DNA from: Flavobacterium sp.
GTDB lineage: Bacteria > Bacteroidota > Bacteroidia > Flavobacteriales > Flavobacteriaceae
Assembly (NCBI GenBank): GCA_004296145.1
Contig: SEBM01000138.1
Span: forward strand, 1 to 8,633
Direction: 5' to 3'
DNA length: 8,633 bases
Position numbers and translations under genes: made by a program. Position 1 is the stretch's first letter, and every line of letters starts with the position of its first letter. A model generated the notes under the pieces. The model had not been told where the DNA came from. It did no database searches and saw only the letters and a list, made by a program, of their open reading frames with translations. Below are positions 5,182 through 8,633 of the stretch, in pieces.

Positions 5182-8169
5182 ATGCAGAATAAAGGACTTA
5201 TTAAATTTTTCGCAATTCTATTTGCATTGGTAAGTATTTACCAACTTTCGTTCACTTACCTGGCAAGCAATGTCAAAAGTGAGGCTAAAGCTTTTGCAGG
5301 AGATAATCCTGACAAAGAGCTAAAATATTTAGATTCTATTGGTAAAGAAAAAGTACTGGATCTTGGATTTACAGATTTTACTTACAATGAAGTAAAAAAC
5401 AAGCAAATCAACAAAGGTCTTGACTTAGAAGGAGGAATCAACGTTATTCTTCAGATTTCTATTAAAGACGTTTTAAAAGGATTAGCAAATAATTCTAAAA
5501 ATCCGGTTTTTAATAAATCATTAGCTGATGCGACTGCAAATTTAGAAGGAAATAAATCTTATTTAGATAAATTTTTTGAGGCTTTTGATGCAAATGCAAA
5601 CGGTACAACAAAATTAGCTTCTCCAGAAATCTTCGCAAACAGAAACTTGCAAGGTGAAGGCGGAATTGCTTTTGAAATGACTGATGCGCAAGCACAAAAA
5701 GTAATTAGAAAAAAAGTTGATGAGTCTATCGAAAGTGCTTACAAAGTACTAAGAGAGCGTATCGATAAATTTGGTGTAACGCAACCAAACATCCAAAAAC
5801 TTGGAGCAACAGGAAGAATCTTAGTAGAACTTCCAGGTGCTAAAGATGTTGACAGGATTAAAAAATTATTAGGTGGTAAAGCTCAATTAGAGTTTTGGGA
5901 AACTTATAAAATTGAAGAAATCGGTAATTTCTTAGTTTCAGCAAACGAAGCTTTAAAGAAAACTGAAATTAAAAAAACTGAAACAAAAGTTGTTGCTAAA
6001 GATTCATTGAATGCTTTATTAACTGACACTAAAGATTCAACAGAAGCTAAAAAAGGAAACAACCCATTGTTTGACAAAATCGTTATGCAGGGTGGTGGAC
6101 CAATTTTAGGTTATTTTGCTCCAAAAGATACAGCAGTAATCAACTCTTATCTTAAAAGACCAGAAATTAAAGTCTTATTGGCTGCAGATCAGCATTATGC
6201 AAAATTTGTATGGAGTAAACCAACTACAATCTCTGGAGCTACTACAAAAGATCCAAAAGCAAAAGATATTGAAGTTGTTGAATTATATGCTTTAAAAGGT
6301 AACAGAGACAATACTCCGGCAATGAACGGTGGTTTTGTAACTGATGCAAAAGATACTTTTGACCAAATGGGTAAACCAGCTGTTTCTATGCAAATGAACA
6401 GTCAGGGAGCTAAAGTTTGGGAAGAATTAACAGGAAGAGCTTATTCTCAAAAAAGTTATATCGCTATTGTTTTAGATGATATCGTTTATTCTGCACCAGG
6501 TGTTACTAGTGGACCAATTGCAGGAGGAAGATCTGAAATTACAGGTTCTTTTGATGTAGCTGAAACTAAAGATTTAGCAAACGTATTGAATGCAGGTAAA
6601 TTACCGGCTTCTGCAGATATTGTCCAATCAACTGTTGTAGGACCATCTTTAGGTCAGGCTGCAATTGATGCAGGTACAGTTTCTTCTGTATTAGGGTTTT
6701 TATTAGTTTGTTTATGGATGGTATTCTATTATGGTAAAGCAGGTTGGTATGCTAATCTTGCCTTATTATTAAACTTACTTTTCTTATTCGGAATTATGGC
6801 TAGTTTTGGTTTTGTATTAACATTGCCAGGTATTGCAGGTATCGTATTAACATTAGGTACGGCGGTAGATGCTAACATCATTATATTTGAAAGAGCGAAA
6901 GAAGAATTACGTGAAGGTAAATCATTAGCAGAAGCAGTATCTACATCTTACGGATGGCATGGTGCAATGCGTTCTATTATTGATGCAAACGTTACTCACG
7001 TTTTAACTGGAGCGATCTTATTTATTTTCGGAACAGGACCAATTAAAGGTTTCGCTTTAACATTGCTTATTGGTATCATAACTTCTATGTTTACTTCAAT
7101 CTTTATTGCGAGAATCTTTATTGACAGAAATATTGCAGGAAAAGCTGATTTAACTTTCTCTACAAATATTACTAAAAACTGGTTTACTAATTTCCACTTT
7201 GATTTTATCAAAATTAAAAAATTCACTTATATCTTCTCTTCTATTGTAGTAGTAGTAAGTTTGGTTTCTATCTTTTTCGGTAACGGATTAGATCAGGGTG
7301 TTGACTTTGTTGGAGGAAGAACTTTCCAGGTTAAATTTGAAAAACCAGTTGATGCAACTGTAATTTCAGATGAATTATCTACTGCTTTCGGAACTCCTGT
7401 TGAAGCTAAAATTTTAGGTGATGATGATCAGTTAAAAATTACAACTAAATACAAAATCCAGGAAGATGGAGTAGCAGTTGATGAAGAAGTGAATCAAAAA
7501 TTATACAAAGCTTTAGCTAAGTATTACCCAAACACTTCTTATGATAAATTTACTAATACTTACGATGGTAAAAAAGTTGGAGTATTACAAGCTTCTAAAG
7601 TTGGAGCTTCTATCTCTGAAGATATCAAAACTAACTCATACTGGGCAGTTCTTGGTGCTATGGCAGCTATCTTCTTATACTTAATGGTTTCTTTCCGTAA
7701 ATGGCAATATTCATTAGGTGCGATTGCAGCTGTTGCGCATGACGTAATCTTTGTATTAGGTATTTACTCTTTATGTTATAAATTCATGCCTTTCCACATG
7801 GAAATGGATCAGCACTTTATCGCTGCGATTCTTACTGTAATTGGTTACTCAATGAATGATACTGTAATTGTATTTGACAGAATCAGAGAGTTTATCATCG
7901 GAAACCGTAAAGGATCTTTTGAAGATATCGTAAATGCTTCTATTAATACTACATTATCAAGAACATTGAATACTTCATTAATGATGATCATTGTATTATT
8001 AACAATGTTTATCTTCGGTGGAGAATCAATCAGAGGATTTATCTTCGCAATGTTAGTTGGTATCGTTGTAGGAACTTATTCTTCATTATTTATTGCTACA
8101 CCAGTATTGGTAGATACAATCTCTAGTGATGATAAACATACAATTGAAGACAAACATAATAAGGCATAA
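5182..8169 (+). CDS. secDF: Protein translocase SecDF (fused SecD-SecF)
   Basis: Inner-membrane RND-family accessory of the SecYEG translocon that uses the proton-motive force to pull exported proteins out on the periplasmic side. The 995 residues join the usual SecD (residues 1 to about 650) and SecF (about 675 to the end). SecD half: TM1 about 7-28; D1 motif GLDLEGG 79-85; a large periplasmic P1 domain to about 495 with a charged, low-complexity insertion near 240-300; five further TM segments about 500-645; D4 motif GTAVDANIIIFER 559-571 with Asp563 in the proton path. SecF half: TM about 680-700; GVDFVGG 706-712; periplasmic domain to about 815; five TM about 820-975; GYSMNDTVIVFDR 888-900 with Asp893 and Arg900. 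Twelve TM segments in all, as expected for SecDF. The start at 5182 puts TM1 directly after a short basic N terminus. YajC is not nearby. The fusion is common in Bacteroidota. The gene has its own promoter and terminator. Confidence 0.97.
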   Translation: MQNKGLIKFFAILFALVSIYQLSFTYLASNVKSEAKAFAGDNPDKELKYLDSIGKEKVLDLGFTDFTYNEVKNKQINKGLDLEGGINVILQISIKDVLKGLANNSKNPVFNKSLADATANLEGNKSYLDKFFEAFDANANGTTKLASPEIFANRNLQGEGGIAFEMTDAQAQKVIRKKVDESIESAYKVLRERIDKFGVTQPNIQKLGATGRILVELPGAKDVDRIKKLLGGKAQLEFWETYKIEEIGNFLVSANEALKKTEIKKTETKVVAKDSLNALLTDTKDSTEAKKGNNPLFDKIVMQGGGPILGYFAPKDTAVINSYLKRPEIKVLLAADQHYAKFVWSKPTTISGATTKDPKAKDIEVVELYALKGNRDNTPAMNGGFVTDAKDTFDQMGKPAVSMQMNSQGAKVWEELTGRAYSQKSYIAIVLDDIVYSAPGVTSGPIAGGRSEITGSFDVAETKDLANVLNAGKLPASADIVQSTVVGPSLGQAAIDAGTVSSVLGFLLVCLWMVFYYGKAGWYANLALLLNLLFLFGIMASFGFVLTLPGIAGIVLTLGTAVDANIIIFERAKEELREGKSLAEAVSTSYGWHGAMRSIIDANVTHVLTGAILFIFGTGPIKGFALTLLIGIITSMFTSIFIARIFIDRNIAGKADLTFSTNITKNWFTNFHFDFIKIKKFTYIFSSIVVVVSLVSIFFGNGLDQGVDFVGGRTFQVKFEKPVDATVISDELSTAFGTPVEAKILGDDDQLKITTKYKIQEDGVAVDEEVNQKLYKALAKYYPNTSYDKFTNTYDGKKVGVLQASKVGASISEDIKTNSYWAVLGAMAAIFLYLMVSFRKWQYSLGAIAAVAHDVIFVLGIYSLCYKFMPFHMEMDQHFIAAILTVIGYSMNDTVIVFDRIREFIIGNRKGSFEDIVNASINTTLSRTLNTSLMMIIVLLTMFIFGGESIRGFIFAMLVGIVVGTYSSLFIATPVLVDTISSDDKHTIEDKHNKA

Positions 8170-8188
8170 TTAAAACCTTAGTATATAT

Positions 8189-8221
8189 AAAAAGATCCGG
8201 TGAAAACCGGATCTTTTTTTT
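8189..8221 (+). terminator. Intrinsic terminator of secDF, probably bidirectional
   Basis: AAAAAGATCCGG (8189-8200) pairs perfectly with CCGGATCTTTTT (8207-8218). An additional T-A pair (8201/8206) closes a GAAA tetraloop, which is unusually stable. Eight T follow (8214-8221). The matching A run on the left side means it should also stop transcription from the other strand. It starts 20 nt after the secDF stop and ends 29 nt before the next ATG. Confidence 0.92.
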
Positions 8222-8250
8222 GTGCTATATTTAAGGCTATAAAAGTATTT

Positions 8251-8442
8251 ATGAAAAAGAATCTACTGTTCGTTTTAATAATTTTTTCAATCGCATTAAA
8301 AGTAAATGCACAGGAATTAAAAAGCAATTTTGCAATTGGTTTCAATTATGGATTTGGAAGCGAATTCAATAACAAAGATTATACATTTACGAATCATTTT
8401 TTTACTTGCATCATTTTTCATTTGACATGTCTATTTAGATAA
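8251..8442 (+). CDS. Truncated exported protein, resembling the N terminus of a PagL-like/acyloxyacyl hydrolase beta-barrel
   Basis: A 63-residue ORF begins MKKNLLFVLIIFSIALKVNA, a textbook signal peptide with basic start, hydrophobic core and probable cleavage before QE at 20/21. The next 30 residues (ELKSNFAIGFNYGFGSEF, then NNKDYTFTNHF) alternate polar and hydrophobic/aromatic residues, like the first strand of an outer-membrane barrel. From memory they resemble flavobacterial acyloxyacyl hydrolase (PagL-like lipid A deacylase) proteins, which are around 200 residues long. After NHF (about 8399) the sequence turns to FTCIIFHLTCLFR and stops, so most of the barrel, including any catalytic His/Ser, is absent. 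The change falls at a run of seven T (8397-8403), but neither other frame stays open, so one frameshift does not explain it. ATG 8251 is preferred; a GTG at 8200 would place the start inside the terminator. A -7-like TATATTTA (8226-8233, five of six fixed bases) lies just upstream without a -33 partner. Coding at the 5' end is likely; a functional product is not. Confidence 0.5.
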   Translation: MKKNLLFVLIIFSIALKVNAQELKSNFAIGFNYGFGSEFNNKDYTFTNHFFTCIIFHLTCLFR

Positions 8443-8633
8443 AACATATCGTAATACATAAAAAAATCAAAATATGAAAAAGACATTTTCTTTCCTCTTA
8501 GAGCTACAATCTTTACCTGCTTAGAATTGGTTGCTCACGGAGAATCCCTGAAGGATATCTCAAAACAGCTACAGTGCAATGACGAGACATCTGCTGCCTG
8601 CACATTTATGGCATGCCGGGCATGGAGATCACC
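8443..8633 (+). other. Right-edge region of changed composition, with a weak open frame
   Basis: Bases 8443-8500 are AT-rich and look like a Bacteroidota leader: an A-rich tract, then ATG at 8474 opening MKKTFSFLLELQSLPA before a stop at 8522-8524. In another + frame, 8455 to the window end is open without a good start codon. Its centre reads TIFTCLELVAHGESLKDISK, loosely like the first helices of a helix-turn-helix protein, but the continuation (QLQCNDETSAACTFMACRAW) is not convincing. Bases 8501-8633 contain 64 G/C of 133 (48 percent), and the last 53 bases 30 (57 percent), far above the rest of the window. GGCATG occurs twice (8610-8615, 8619-8624), the first inside the palindrome GGCATGCC. 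The complementary strand shows no convincing gene. This may be the start of a frameshifted or foreign gene, or low-quality or chimeric sequence at a contig end. I cannot name a product. Confidence 0.3.

Noticed and set aside
5900..6080. Possible inserted domain in SecD
   Set aside because: The charged low-complexity stretch around residues 240-300 stays in frame, matches the base composition of the gene and looks like normal length variation of the periplasmic domain in Bacteroidota.
8200..8250. Upstream GTG start extending the small exported ORF to 80 codons
   Set aside because: It would start inside the secDF terminator hairpin and bury the signal peptide behind 17 extra residues; ATG 8251 gives a standard signal peptide.

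Overview
The window is AT-rich (roughly one third G+C by eye) and reads as chromosomal DNA of a Flavobacterium-like member of the Bacteroidota. Four things point there. SecD and SecF are fused in one 995-residue protein. Two promoters match the Bacteroidota form TTG-N20-TAnnTTTG. A-rich leaders replace Shine-Dalgarno sequences. GyrB is short (646 residues), without the E. coli-type TOPRIM insertion. The genus is inferred from remembered family sequences, not from a database search.

Layout, all on the + strand: a truncated promoter candidate at the left edge; an asparagine synthase B homologue (104-1720); gyrB (1967-3907); mdh (4019-4954); secDF (5182-8169); a short 63-residue exported ORF (8251-8442); and a poorly coding, G+C-richer right edge (8443-8633). 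Each of the four large genes ends in a convincing intrinsic terminator (1772-1807, 3927-3978, 4976-5003, 8189-8221). gyrB and secDF have near-identical promoters with the same 20-nt spacer. The four genes therefore look like separately transcribed housekeeping units (amino-acid metabolism, DNA supercoiling, TCA cycle, protein export) rather than one functional operon.

The most unusual gene is the asparagine synthase. It keeps the whole two-domain fold and the ATP pyrophosphatase loop. However, it has Ser in place of the catalytic N-terminal Cys, has replaced the glutamine-binding Arg and Asn, and has lost a conserved Thr of the synthetase site. It is probably an ammonia-dependent or redirected paralogue, or a decaying copy.

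The second unusual area is the right edge. A gene starting with a signal peptide and a beta-barrel-like N terminus, resembling flavobacterial acyloxyacyl hydrolase/PagL-like proteins, loses its expected sequence after about 50 codons. Composition then rises to about half G+C in the last ~130 bases. This is either a mobile-element or rearrangement junction, or an assembly/sequence-quality artefact at a contig end. I found no CRISPR array, tRNA, rRNA, complete insertion sequence or other obviously new system.
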